NCBI GenBank assembly: GCA_038373885.1
Contig: JAWZYV010002521.1
Coordinates: forward strand, 496,001-560,000
DNA length: 64,000 nt
DNA from: Cheiracanthium punctorium
Lineage: Eukaryota; Arthropoda; Arachnida; Araneae; Cheiracanthiidae
Reading direction: 5' to 3'
Under the pieces are notes generated by a model, which was not told the DNA's origin, ran no database searches, and saw only the letters and a program-made list of their open reading frames with translations. A program made the position numbers and the translations under genes. Shown here piece after piece: positions 34,600 to 45,994 of this stretch. Position 1 is the stretch's first letter; each line of letters begins with the position of its first letter.

Positions 34600-37049
34600 T
34601 GATGAAAAGCACCAAATCAAATCGACATTATGCGGTCTTTTTCATACAAAGCACATGAACTTTAAAATAGTATTGTAACATTAAAAAAAAGAATGACGTA
34701 GTCCATGAAATTAAAAAAACGAATTCATTATTAAAGATATTTGTCCTGAATTGTGCAATTTATTATAAGACTTATTTCCCTTGCAAAGTGTGTGATTTAG
34801 AAATCAATCTGTAGCCTTTAAGGGACAAAAACCATTTTCTTTTTGATACCACTGTTTGTTATACATTGTTTTATTCACTAGAAAGAAAATACCCGTAATA
34901 TATTGTATTCTAGTGATATTTCAAACATTTTGTTACAAAAATGATCTTTGAAACACGTTTACTCTATCAGAATTGTTTTAGGTAACTTTTCAATCTAACA
35001 GATGTATTTTTCATTTTTTAGATATTATTCGAGATTTGCAATAGTGATGGAATAAATTTATTATTGAAAAAGTGCATACACGTTGTAGCAAACAAATATT
35101 TGAGCGGTTCAAAATCTCTGTAAAAATATTTCGTTGTAAGGACATAATTTATAAATTTGATAAAAACTGTAATAATTATTAGTTTTTATCATTTGTACAC
35201 AGCAAAGGTTTTTTTTTTTGGTAAAACGTTTACCAGAAATTGAAAATAATAGAAATATTGCGACAACATCTTCTTAAAGTACCATTTTTTATGTGTGTGT
35301 GTGTGCGTAGATTAGAAAAAATATTGTTGGCGTATAACTTTTTGACATGACCTATGTTTTGTTATTTAAAAATATTTCCTTGAGAAGTTGAAGTTCATTT
35401 TAGGAAGTAAGATATTAAACAATGAATCAAATAAAATAAAAGATAATAATCAATATGAGATGATCGTTTTTATGTTCTTCCGGATAAAAATCGCTTCATT
35501 TTTCATTTATTTATTGACTTATTTTATTACGTCATTGAAGTGTGACAATCGTAATACATTTTTGGTAAATTGTTAATAAAAAGGATTAACAAAGTTTTCG
35601 AAATATTATCTTGCAATTAATGAAAACTATAGTCAGTTATGATTTCATTCTTCTTTGATGCAAAATTTCCTGAAGCCTACAGCTTCCGGAATACATATTT
35701 TAATTCAGGAAAAAAATATTATTTCAAAATTATTTTAGCTGTTCGTTTTATTTTGAGCAATAATTTCACAACTCCACTGTCCCTCCAACAAAAAGATAAT
35801 ACAATTTAAAATTTCTTCCACACAGACCCTCAAAAATCTCGGAAAATAAGAAATTAAGACCATCGTATATTAAAAACGAATCCCCGCTACGCACTATCAT
35901 CTCTTTATTATATCCTATTGTTGCAAATAAAGAAACTCACGCTAAGAACGCCCCATGAATTACATTCACTATGGGCATTACCCACGCCTATTGCATTAGT
36001 ACAGCATAAAAATTCATGGGCAGTACGTACTATCTTATGGGCATCTAGGGGGAAATGATGAGAAATAAACACGGAAATGCTTTTACTCGCCGGGGAGGAA
36101 AAAAGAAAATATTTAGGATCTAGATATCCGAAGTACGAATGGAAAAGACGCAAGCTACGTTTTTATTTGGGTATACGATACTGTTAATATTTTAAATAGG
36201 ATTACAGTGTTATGGCAACATCTCGTAAAAGCTTTAGGTAAGTAATGATGAGTTAGATGCAATAAACAGAATCCGAATGGAAATGTTTGATTTCGTTTTC
36301 CAAGATGCTGAAAAAAAAAAAGTTGTTTCTCGATCATTATTCGTCCAGTCGTGTTTCCATCCACTAAAATTGTTAGAATTTTCACAGATGGTTGACGTGC
36401 AGAAAAGAATACTACAAGAGGACTCTTGATTATAAAATGTATTCATTCCCATTTCATCATGGTACAGTTGAAGAACTACTCTGCGAATTTTAGGAATTCT
36501 TACCAGAAATTTAAAATTTTTTTATTGGTTGTGATAAACATTAATAAAGCAGATTATGAAATCAAGTTATTAACCTCATGAGATTGCAATATTTTACAGC
36601 CTATTTTTGTTTCTTCTTTTAGTTGATTTTGACATAAATATATATTAACAAAGTTTTATCCAGAATACAGAAAGTTAATTACAAATACGCGGAAACTACA
36701 GAGATCAACTAAGTAAAACTTATATATTTAAATTGATTTTTATAGGATCTGCCAAAAGTTATTTGGCTATGAATCCGAAATGTTACATACTCAGTTGGAA
36801 TCGATATTAAATTGGCTTATAGTGAAATCGTTAGTAAATGTTTTGTTACGATTGCAAAATTGAAATAAATGCTTCCAGGAGAAGTTAGAGTTGTGATTCA
36901 AAAATTTTCTCACAAATGAATTTCCTATGTAAGAGAATAACTGCTAATACATCAGCAAACACACAAGGAATAGCCGAAAACCTTTCTGTCGTCTGAGGAC
37001 GTAACCGAGCTATGTCGGATGTGTTTATCTAATAGAATGTTAATAATTG
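34600..37049. other. dac: intron, no gene seen; complex island at 35880-36180
   Basis: Mostly AT-rich. 35880-36180 is more complex, with CATGAATTACATTCAC and ACGCCTATTGCATTAG, and could be conserved non-coding sequence. Short ORFs on the - strand there (35908-36452) lack protein-like features. A (GT)n run lies at 35292-35305. Confidence 0.5.
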
Positions 37050-37220
37050 TAGTTAATATTTCGCCATAAGATGGTGTAAATTAGCTACAACCTTTCAACG
37101 AGAAACGTTGAACCATGATTAGGTGCTCAAATTCATCAAAGAACCAAATCATGGTTCAACGTTTCTCCATTGAAAGTTTGCAGCTAAAGTAGCTCCATTG
37201 TATGGTGAAATGTTGAACCA
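37050..37220. mobile_element. foldback (MITE-like) element with about 78-bp arms
   Basis: The left arm (37050-37128) and right arm (37142-37220) are inverted copies. Both contain GAGAAACGTTGAACCATGAT or its complement, CTTTCAA and TTTCRCCAT, with a spacer of about 13 bases. No clear target duplication was found. It would form a strong RNA hairpin if transcribed with the intron. Confidence 0.75.
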
Positions 37221-38243
37221 TTTTTGTGTAATGGTATTGCACTAGCGTAATTAGGAGCAACTTAAGCTCTGACACCCAAAGTATTCCAAAATTGTTCCCC
37301 CTTAGTTACAAGTAAGATGACTATGATGATGCTCAAGAGGAAAAAAAATATGCCAAGTAGGATTCGGATTCAAAAGAGTATTTCGATAGACAAGACATCA
37401 AACCAGATTATCTCTTCTCTCTCACAGTTTCAAAATAACTGAATTATATTATTTTACTGAAAAATTAAATGTTTCAAGCAATACAGATTTTCAGTAAAAC
37501 TGAATTCACTGTATTATTCTAGTTTCTTTCAGTAATTACTGCTTGTCCGCATTAGACTTCTGTCTAGCATGCGTAGCATTGAATTTAGTCTTTTAGGATT
37601 TGATTCCAAGCAAACGCAGTTTCTTCCCCCTTTTTTATTCATGTTTTATGTATCATAGAACTGAACTTTTACGTCTTTAGTAGGCTATTTATCTATTTAT
37701 TGAGTTAATATTTTATTTTATTTATTTTAATTGAATATATTCTTATTTGATAATACGAATGTGATTCTCTATGATCAGTGATTGATCTAAGATTTTTTCA
37801 GAAGCGTAGAAATACTCCTTAACCTTTTTAGAAGGAGCATTTTCCTATCCACTGGAGTAATTAAAGCAACGAACAGTTATGATGCATTTTCAAATGCATA
37901 ATTAAATTACATTTAACATGTAAATCATATATAATGACTGATTACACAATCTAGGTACACTGTTAGTGTTAACTGTAAATTTCACTGTTTACAATAAAAG
38001 TTATCGCAGATTTCAGAGAGTTGACTGTAAATGAAAATCATTTTCAAGGGGAAATCTCGCCGTAATCACCAATCATAAAACGGAATTTTATATGGAAAAG
38101 CAATACGTAAAAATATGCATTCCGAAATTTTTAAGGCGTATTCTAAGTTTCTAAGGCGTAAAATACGCATCTAGAGCCGTTATAGCGATCACTGATTAAT
38201 ATCAAAATCTAATATTCACATATCACCACAAGATCATTGAATT
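37221..38243. other. dac: intron, no gene seen
   Basis: AT-rich sequence without a supported coding region or repeat apart from the flanking foldback element and SINE. Confidence 0.6.
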
Positions 38244-38470
38244 CTGAATGTAGCCCAGTGGTTAAGGGGTTGAACTGGTAACCAGAATGTTGAATGTTCA
38301 TACCACTGAAGACTACCATGTAGCTGCACTTTAATTCTAGTCTTTGGTTCCTAAGTCCCTACGGAAGACGCTAGCAGTTTCTGAGAGGTGCCAATAAGTC
38401 CCACCTCCTAATGAGGATCCAAATAGCGGCAGAAAACTTTGGGAAGGATATACATTTAGAAGGATATTTA
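38244..38470 (+). mobile_element. tRNA-derived SINE-like element
   Basis: TAGCCCAGTGGTTAAGGGG (38251 onward) looks like a tRNA A-box region, and GTTCATACC (38296-38304) like a decayed B box, at typical spacing. The body that follows (CTACGGAAGACGCTAGCAG ... GTGCCAATAAGTCCCACCTC) is GC-richer than its surroundings. The 3' end is uncertain, and no clear target duplication was found. Confidence 0.5.
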
Positions 38471-38983
38471 TGAGACGTTTTATCACTTTCTCTCTTGACT
38501 GCTAGTAAAATATTTCTTTACATTTTTTTTATATATATTATTTATAAACCAAATATACGTAAGAGAACGCATTTTAAAAAGGTAAAAGTACCAGTAATAC
38601 GTGCATGGTCTTTTGAACCTTTATATGTATAAAACAACTGAAGTGCGTACGTATAATGCATATTTTTATTTTTGCAAATAAAATACTAATTCTTAATAAA
38701 GTCACTAAAGGAAAAAAACTGAAATTAAAGATTTTCTTTTCGTTTTAGACTTGGCATCTTTTAGTAGAGTTGTATCCATGGTTACATATGAACTTTTTAT
38801 TTGTAAACGTACACTCATGTCCATAAATTAAGGATAATTCAGAATCACACAGAAATTGATCTCTAAAATAAAAATTTCACCTGTGGAATGATCGCACACA
38901 TCTTGAAGAAGAATATGCAAATTACAGGAAACCACCAGATGGCGTGGATGGTACGTCAGAATGACGAGAGTGTAAGAGAGGGG

Positions 38984-38990
38984 TATATAA
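38984..38990 (+). promoter_or_regulatory. TATA box candidate for the Tc1-like transposase
   Basis: TATATAA lies 72 bases upstream of the ATG at 39062 and inside the element. Its position is compatible with a short 5' leader. This rests on the motif alone. Confidence 0.4.
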
Positions 38991-39061
38991 GGAATGGTGG
39001 CAAAGAAGTAAAATTGTTCACAAGCGCTGTGAAAGCCTTTCAGTGCGAAAACCGCATAGTT

Positions 39062-40075
39062 ATGGCACAAAGGAGGCATTTGGATGATGTTTTACGTGGC
39101 AGAATTATCGGACGACTGGAATGTGGACGTACCCAGATGGAAGTATCCGAGGAACTTGGAATCGCCCAGAGTGTCATCTCCAGGCTTTGGCAACGATTCC
39201 AAGATGATGGTAATGTGAGTAGACGTTACAGCACAGGTCGCCCCCGAGTTACAACGCCGAATGAGGACCGCTATTTGGCAGTTGCTGCCAAAAGAAACAG
39301 ACGGAGTACAGCATCAGACCTGTCTCGTCAGCTCTCTTCAGCGACCGGTACGACAGTTTCAAGGCAGACCGTGTACAGACGCTTAGGGCACATTGGTCTA
39401 TATGCTCGTAGGCCTGTCAGATGTGTTCCACTTACCGCAACTCACTGTCGCCTGCGATTAACCTGGAGTAGAGAGCATGCATTGTGGACACCGCAACAGC
39501 GGTCTTGTGTGATGTTTTCCGACGAGTCCAGGTTTAGTTTGGAGTCTGATTCTCGCCGGACATTCATCTGGAGAGCGCCAGGTACCCGTTACCACCAAGA
39601 GAACACCATTGAAAGACACCGTTACGGTGGTGCAGGATGGCTCGTTTGGGGAGGAATTATTCTTGGTTCCAGAACTGACCTGCATGTTCAGAGTGTAACG
39701 ATGACAGGCCACATCTATCGGGATGTCATTCTGAAGCAACATGTACGTTTGTTTCGGGGCGCCATGGGTGCTGAATTTGAGTTTATGGATGACAACGCCC
39801 GTCCTCACCGTGCAAACATTGTAGACGAATGCTTTCAATCGGAGGATATCACCCGTATGCATTGGCCAGCATACTCACCGAACTTGAATCCAATAGAGCA
39901 TGTGTGGGATATGCTTGGCCGACGAATTGCAGCCCGTCAACCCCCTCCCACCTGTCTACCGGAACTTCGGAGTGCATTGCTTGATGAATGGTGTAATATT
40001 CCCCAAGATCTGATTGATCATTTGATACTCAGCATGCCTAGGCGTTGTCAGGCCTGTATTGCATCGTCCGGGTGA
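39062..40075 (+). CDS. Tc1-like transposase, intact (DD34E)
   Basis: The 337-residue product is the usual length for a Tc1-family cut-and-paste transposase. The N-terminus (about residues 1-120) holds two helix-turn-helix units separated by a GRPRVTT linker (AT-hook-like). The catalytic core shows the full triad: Asp154 in FSDESRF, Asp244 in FMDDNARPHR and Glu279 in SPNLNPIEHVW. The D-E spacing is 34 residues, the DD34E class. The start at 39062 is chosen because the protein begins there with the usual basic MAQRRHL lead, 72 bases downstream of a TATATAA box. The frame is open back to an ATG at 38888, which would add 58 residues without family resemblance. The gene has no stop or frameshift and sits between perfect inverted termini, so the element may be recent or still competent. 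A polyadenylation-type AATAAA lies at 40225. Confidence 0.95.
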   Translation: MAQRRHLDDVLRGRIIGRLECGRTQMEVSEELGIAQSVISRLWQRFQDDGNVSRRYSTGRPRVTTPNEDRYLAVAAKRNRRSTASDLSRQLSSATGTTVSRQTVYRRLGHIGLYARRPVRCVPLTATHCRLRLTWSREHALWTPQQRSCVMFSDESRFSLESDSRRTFIWRAPGTRYHQENTIERHRYGGAGWLVWGGIILGSRTDLHVQSVTMTGHIYRDVILKQHVRLFRGAMGAEFEFMDDNARPHRANIVDECFQSEDITRMHWPAYSPNLNPIEHVWDMLGRRIAARQPPPTCLPELRSALLDEWCNIPQDLIDHLILSMPRRCQACIASSG

Positions 40076-40849
40076 CATACTCCGTATTAACCATCCTACT
40101 AACCATGTTATACTGTTTTTTGTAAATAGGTTCTTTTTTGAAATTTGGTCAAGGGAGTAAAACTTGCAATTTTTATTAATTATGTCAAACATATAGCATC
40201 TTTTTTGCTCTTTACTTTTTGTTTAATAAATAGACTTTACAAAAAAGTCAAATTTGTTTTGCTTCTTTCTCTTTCTTTACCTGAACTTCATTATCCTTAA
40301 TTTATGGACATGAGTGTAAATAGCTAATGTCTACATGACCCACATTACTGGTACATTTCCGTTGCATTATAATATAACAAAATTCAAAAAATATAAAAAA
40401 TCCTATATTTTTATCAAGACAAGTACAAATCGACTTGTTGCATTCTTTAACACGCATATAAATTTTTTTACTGCAACAAAATTGATAAAGTGAAAAAGAA
40501 ATGCTCAGGAAAAAAGAGAATAGAACTTTTATAATATACCTTTCGCGACCTTCAAATAAAATAAAATAAAATAAGACTCCTTTTATTATGTTGAAGGAAG
40601 AAAAAAAAATACGAAATCTAGAAACGTTCTGCAAAACTCAAACTAGAACAGAAATAGAATCTAAAAGTAAAAAATAAACACATGTGATGACGGAAATAAA
40701 ACAGAAATACATACAACCAGCCACTAAATAAATCGAAAACGGGAGGAAGAAAAAAAAAAAAAAAGTCTCCAAGGAATAAATCTGAAAAGGATAAAGAGGA
40801 GAACAATAAATGCAATTGAAATCGAATCACAGCAAAAGAAGAAATGACA

Positions 40850-41180
40850 CACTTGTTGCCACTCGGGCCGTATAAAAGCTGAGCCCTCGGTTTTGTGTAA
40901 ACATTTATCTCTTTCCCTCTGAGGAGAGGAAGTGGAAACCGATTGACTGGCAAATCAGGAGCGCTGCTCGGGCAACGTCATTAATCACGTGAGCTGGATG
41001 GAGGGGAGGAAAATGGAAAGAGCGGGAAGAGAAAACGGAGTGGAAATAGAGTGGTAGAAACAGAAATCAAATTGTCGCTCTGCGGTTTGTTCTGTGTTTG
41101 AGAAGCCACTTACGGATTTTCTCCAAGCGCTTTTAAACGAAACGGGAACTTAATCGCTTTTTAGCGGAGCTACCTGTTTG
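40850..41180. promoter_or_regulatory. GC-richer island, possible conserved element
   Basis: This non-repetitive stretch includes a dense group of short motifs: ACCGATTGACTGGC, GCAACGTCATTAATCACGTG (a CRE-like half site, a TAAT homeodomain core and an E-box CACGTG) and ACGAAACGGGAACTTAATCG. It lies between two Tc1 elements but has no repeat ends. An enhancer role is inferred from composition and motif density only. Confidence 0.3.
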
Positions 41181-42539
41181 AATGCGGTGAGGGTTAACAG
41201 GTGGGTTAAGCGGTTTGACACAAGCCATAATTTTATTAGTGTCATTTTTTTAGCTACTTTCGGTTTCATTTGTTACATTTTTCTTTTTCGCAGAGCTTCT
41301 GGAGTAAATTTGTGGCGTGGAGTTTTTACTTTTTTTCCTAGTGCGGATACGGAAATGAAAAGAATTTATGTTTCGGATTAAGAGAGTGTTATACGTATTG
41401 AAACAAATCAACCGCAGCATTATTTTAACCCTGACAAATTTTCAATTATTTTATTAATTCTTCTCTTGAAATATAAATTAATTGTTACTGTATTCTAGAA
41501 TTTCCATTTAAACAAATGGTTTTCCATTTTTAATGAATTAAATTATAAACACATATAGGAGTGTAGAATTACAGATTGGCTTGTGGTGACCCCGCCTTTA
41601 TTTATTTTTTTATTAATGCTTGACTCCTGGACGTCATGTAGAAAGTTATAGATACTTTATATCAACATAAGCATAGCCATCTTTACTCATACACATGTCA
41701 TATCCCCCCCCCACCCCTCAAAACTTTTGTTTACGCTACACTTATGTATATCTGTACAAGTATAACTCATAACTTGTTTTACCTCAGTAATCTTCCAAGT
41801 TTTCATGACTATGAATAAGCAGCGACCGAATCTCTAGAAGTAATATGTTTGTACAAATCTTAACTAAACTTCATGTTATGCTAAAAACGAGAAAAAGAAA
41901 AACTATTACATGTGAACAATTACTAATACTGTATTATTAAAAAGCCATCCGAGTTAACAGTAACTGCCTTTTATTCGCGTTTTTATTTCATGGGAAGAAG
42001 AGAAGAACATGAGACGAGAAATTACCTATATGTCGTCTAGTACGATACTTTCATGTCTAAGTTTGATCTCGAACAATAAAATCTCGTCTCGCTTCCTAAG
42101 ATCTTATATCTCACAATACTAAGGTCTCGCATATTGTCAGGCGCTAAAATGGCTTTAATTTTTGCATTCTTGTGTGAAGTATATTTGGCTCTCGTTTATC
42201 GTGATTAAACAGTTCCACCAGACCCACCGTGATAGGCGAATTTCTGCGAAGTGGGATTCTTCATTTATAAATCAAATACTTTCATATTTAGAACACAGGG
42301 AAACTAATTATGACATAAAAACAATTTTGAACAGTGTTAGAGCTTCTATATAAACGTGATATAGAATTAAACGAAACGTGGTACAGAATTTAAAAAAAAT
42401 CATCATTATACTTGCTACATAATTTATTTATATTATGTAGCAAATGTAGATAAAATAATAGATCTATAGATGAAATAAGAAATATTAGACGGTATAAATA
42501 TCACAGCATTACGTACGTTCAGTTGCACTTACACATACC
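41181..42539. other. dac: intron, no gene seen
   Basis: Mostly AT-rich. 41990-42110 contains ACGAGA-rich words (CATGAGACGAGAAATT, ATCTCGTCTCGC) resembling decayed hAT MITE ends, but no boundary can be set. Confidence 0.5.
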
Positions 42540-42694
42540 GAATTAGCGGGAATATAACGCGGCCTTGAAATTTTTCATCAAGATAATTAGAAAAAAAAAC
42601 CTATATTTAGGCCTCGAATTTAGCGCTAGTCAAGTTTTTTAACGGGAATTTTTAGCGTTATATTCGGTCCCATTACGGTAGGTCATCAAAGCGC

Positions 42695-42701
42695 TATTTA
42701 A
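42695..42701 (+). promoter_or_regulatory. TATA-like box upstream of the second transposase
   Basis: TATTTAA lies 75 bases upstream of the ATG at 42776, almost the same spacing as in the other Tc1-like element. This is motif evidence only. Confidence 0.3.
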
Positions 42702-42775
42702 GGCTTGGAGATTTCGACGGTTTCAAGTACAGCAATTGTGTTTTTCTTGCTTTTTTTTCAAAAAAACGATAAATT

Positions 42776-43816
42776 ATGCCTCGTAGGAAACAACGATCAT
42801 CTTTTGATCAAGTATCCGAGTTTGACAGAGGAAGGATAGTGGCATACCGAGATTGTGGGTTATCTTTCAGGGAAATCGGTCGTCGTATTGGACGAAACCA
42901 AACAACTGTGATGCGGATATGTGATCGTTGGGTGCAGGAGGGTACGACGGACAGACGTGATCGACCGCATCGACCTCAGTGCACCACGTCACGTGATGAC
43001 AGGCAGATTGTACGCATGGCAGTGACGGACCGCTCAGTCACATCACGAACCATATCACAGCAGATTCAGTCTGTAACGCATCATCCAGTGTCTGCGCGTA
43101 CCATTCGACGTCGTTTACAGCAGAATGGTCTGTCCGCAAGACGTCCGTTGCTTTGTCTACCTCTGACGCGGAACCACAGACGTCTCCGCCGCCAATGGTG
43201 CGATGAAAGAAGGATGTGGACGACAGAATGGAATGAAATTCTCTTTACTGACGAGTCACGCTTCTGTATGCAACACCACGACGGTCGGATTCGAGTCTGG
43301 AGACACCGTGGAGAGAGGATGCTGAACAGCTGCATTATGTACCGTCACACTGGTCCTGCACCGGGTATTATGGTATGGGGCGGTATCGGATATCTCTCTC
43401 GCACTCCTCTAGTACGCATTGCCGGTACTTTAACCAGCCAGCGCTACATCTCCGAGGTGTTGGAGCCAGTTGTCCTTTCTTACCTTCAGGGCTTGCCAAC
43501 AGCCATATTTCAGCAGGATAATGCACGGCCACACGTGGCACGCATTGTCCAAGGGTTCTTCGTCAATCACCAGATTGAATTGCTTCCCTGGCCGGCGCGC
43601 TCTCCGGATCTTTCGCCGATAGAAAACATGTGGTCCATGGTTGCTCAACGACTGACCCAGAGTTCATCCCCAGCTGTCACACCAGATCAACTTTGGCAAC
43701 GTGTGGAAGCTGCTTGGTCTGCTGTACCCCAAGAACACATTCAAAGTCTCTTTGAATCAATGCCGAGGCGTGTGGCAGCTGTGATCTCCAACAACGGCGG
43801 CTACTCTGGGTACTGA
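42776..43816 (+). CDS. second Tc1-like transposase, intact (DD34E), different family
   Basis: The 346-residue product starts MPRRKQRSSFDQVSEFDRGR. It has a helix-turn-helix of the FREIGRRIGRNQTTV type (residues about 20-55), a second one around 85-115 and a complete catalytic triad: Asp159 in FTDESRF, Asp248 in FQQDNARPHV and Glu283 in SPDLSPIENMW, with 34 residues between the last two. Start and length agree with Tc1-family transposases, and the frame has no break. It differs clearly from the transposase at 39062, so the two copies are not duplicates. AATAAA follows at 43891. The C-terminus ends NNGGYSGY. The frames at 43081-43335 and 43430-43648 on the other strand are shadows. Confidence 0.95.
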   Translation: MPRRKQRSSFDQVSEFDRGRIVAYRDCGLSFREIGRRIGRNQTTVMRICDRWVQEGTTDRRDRPHRPQCTTSRDDRQIVRMAVTDRSVTSRTISQQIQSVTHHPVSARTIRRRLQQNGLSARRPLLCLPLTRNHRRLRRQWCDERRMWTTEWNEILFTDESRFCMQHHDGRIRVWRHRGERMLNSCIMYRHTGPAPGIMVWGGIGYLSRTPLVRIAGTLTSQRYISEVLEPVVLSYLQGLPTAIFQQDNARPHVARIVQGFFVNHQIELLPWPARSPDLSPIENMWSMVAQRLTQSSSPAVTPDQLWQRVEAAWSAVPQEHIQSLFESMPRRVAAVISNNGGYSGY

Positions 43817-43999
43817 TTTTGGCAGGAACCACGCTTCATAGAATGCTGTAAATTTAATCATTTGTTACTTGGTCAACATGTTATCTACACAATAAATTTT
43901 GTTGTGATATCTCTTGTTTTTCTTGGTGTTGCAATTTGGGTGGCCAGCAGTGTACTTAAAAAGAGAGCAGAGGTTGATGCAAGCAAAAATTGGGTCCGT

Positions 44000-45990
44000 T
44001 TTGCGACCCCTTCACAAAATTACAATCGATTAAAACGTCCCATTCAAAAAAATACAATCGATTAAAACAGCCCTTCATTGGCATTTTACCCTGCATTTTA
44101 TTCTGTTTTATTCATTATTTTAACGAAGAAAGTATGACATTTCACAAAAATAAGGGATGAAATTCAGAAAATTAACTAATGAATTTCACAAAAATAAGTA
44201 ATTTTCACAAAAATGGGCCCCTGCAAAAAATTCCTGGGTCTACCCCTGGAGAGCCTTTGCTTTCAAAAGATATTATTTGATCAACATGACACAAGGAGCA
44301 AAGTCTTATTGTGTCTTTTCAAAACAATAAGATAACATCTTATCAAAGGAATAATAAAGCATCAGATATGAAGATTTGAAATTTTATTTATTGAGTTATG
44401 AAAGACACCCGAATCTGTGAATATCTTTTCCATTCTAATCACATTCGCATTTGGCTTTGTCACATAAACACCGACGTTTGATATATTACCGACAAACAAC
44501 CATTTCAATTTATTATCTTCAAGATCGAATACTAAAACTGCAATATTTCGTGCGTATTGATCACCGCATAAAATGATGAATGTGTGGCACATCAGTAATT
44601 TAACTGACAGATTTTATGCAATCCACACTTCATCATGCATGATTAACTATCTCAGTCTAACTATCTCAGTCACAGACGTGCATAGATTTAAATCATAATT
44701 TTCCGTCAGCCTGTAGAGAGATTTAAAAAGATTCTCTCTCATTTTACGAATGCGTGTTCTGACACTTTTAATTTATTAAAAAAGTAAATATATTAGTCTT
44801 GTTGAAATTGTATATTTGTCATTTATCGTTTTCTAAAGAAGGGACTTCGCATGTTCTAAAACTTTTGATTTATAAAATAAAATAAACAAATGAATTAGTT
44901 TTGTTAAAATTATATAATTATTATTTATCCTTCTTTTTTTTTCTTTTAAAGAACGATTTTGCATTATTTTAGCATTTTAACATTTCTATATATTTAATTA
45001 TATTATGAATTAAAAAGCCATTTAGGCATTCAGTCATTGAAATACTAGTCATTAATATGAATAAAAATTTGCAATTCAAAACATTAAATATTTATTGAAT
45101 GAAAAAAAAATCCATATTTGAATCTATTCCTTTCGACATAACTTTTATTGTATCAATCCCAGTGAAAGTAAAATTAAATAAAACCATGGTGTATATTTGA
45201 TATCTTTCGAATGGCTTGTGTGGTATGAGAATTTAAAGGGGGGTGTATTTTTAAACTATTAAGTAATTTTATCATAGTTATTTATTTTTTCTTAATTTGA
45301 ATTCCACTTCTAGTTAAAAATGTGTAAAACTAGATTTAATATATCAAAAGATGAATTTGTGACTGTTGTATGATTAAAAAAATGTCCCATTTTGTGTTAC
45401 ACACCAACAAACAACAATGTCATGTTACACACTTTGCTTTAAGTGTTGGATATTCTTTAAGAAGAGAAGCGTAGATAATACCGTCGTAACAAAACATTAT
45501 TGGTTCGCGTTATATTATTCCTTGAATATTCAGCTGTTAACATTTATAACTTAGGCTGAAACATAATTTGAACATAATTTTAATATGTAGTAAAACGCTA
45601 ATTAACTGATCAGTCGATACAAGCAATTAACAGCTTTACTTTAACGGACCTAGTCCTTCTAGGGCTGCAATTTAGCAGTCCTAGAAGAAAAAAAAATTCT
45701 TTCCAAGACTGACAAATATGCACTCTTTCTTATGCTGTGATTGTGTACACGCTTGTGTATATGTATGCGCAAAAAATTACCAAAATGTCTTTTTTATTAT
45801 TATTTTATTATTATTTCATTTTTATTGTAATAGGAATCGTATTTCAAATTTCAGTTTCTCACTCAATCATATTTTTGTTTCACAGACTAATTTCTAAATC
45901 ATTTTTTGATAATATTTTAATGTTAGCTTTACTCGAAAATTCATAATACATATTTGAAAAGAGTATGCATGTTTGTTTATTTTATTTTAC
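44000..45990. other. dac: intron, no gene seen; short repeats and one hairpin
   Basis: Between 44018 and 44066 the words TACAATCGATTAAAAC occur twice in tandem, and TTCACAAAAATAAG recurs at 44130-44210. At 44230-44243 GGGTCTACCCCTG resembles a hAT right end, without a matching left end. A hairpin of CTTCTAGG-CTGC arms lies at 45656-45689. The rest is AT-rich. Confidence 0.5.
45656..45689. repeat. imperfect hairpin, 13-bp arms with one mismatch
   Basis: CCTTCTAGGGCTGC is followed after AATTTA by GCAGTCCTAGAAG. The arms pair except for one G/T position. There is no downstream T tract on the + strand, so it is not called a terminator. Confidence 0.6.
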
Positions 45991-45994
45991 CAGA

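Larger units (their letters stand above)
38812..40316 (+). mobile_element. complete Tc1/mariner-type transposon, 1505 bp, with TA target duplication
   Basis: The left end starts CACTCATGTCCATAAATT right after a TA (38810-38811). The right end is its exact reverse complement, ending before a TA (40317-40318). The inverted termini match perfectly for 27 bases (38812-38838 and 40290-40316). The element holds one full-length transposase gene on the + strand. Size, TA duplication and DD34E transposase all fit an autonomous Tc1-like element inserted into the large dac intron. Confidence 0.95.
42540..43952 (+). mobile_element. Tc1-like transposon; right end clear, left end not found
   Basis: Downstream of the transposase the sequence ends GGTGTTGCAA...GGCCAGCAGTG immediately before a TA at 43953-43954. 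Read outward-in this is CACTGCTGGCCACCCAAATT, a typical Tc1-type terminus. No matching inverted copy was found upstream of the gene. The best candidate is a weak match around 42561 (GGCCTTGAAATT), so the left boundary given is only a guess. The left end may be deleted, diverged or replaced. Confidence 0.65.

Noticed and set aside
44230..44250. Right end of a hAT element (GGGTCTACCCCTG)
   Set aside because: No matching left end or 8-bp duplication could be found, so no element is called.
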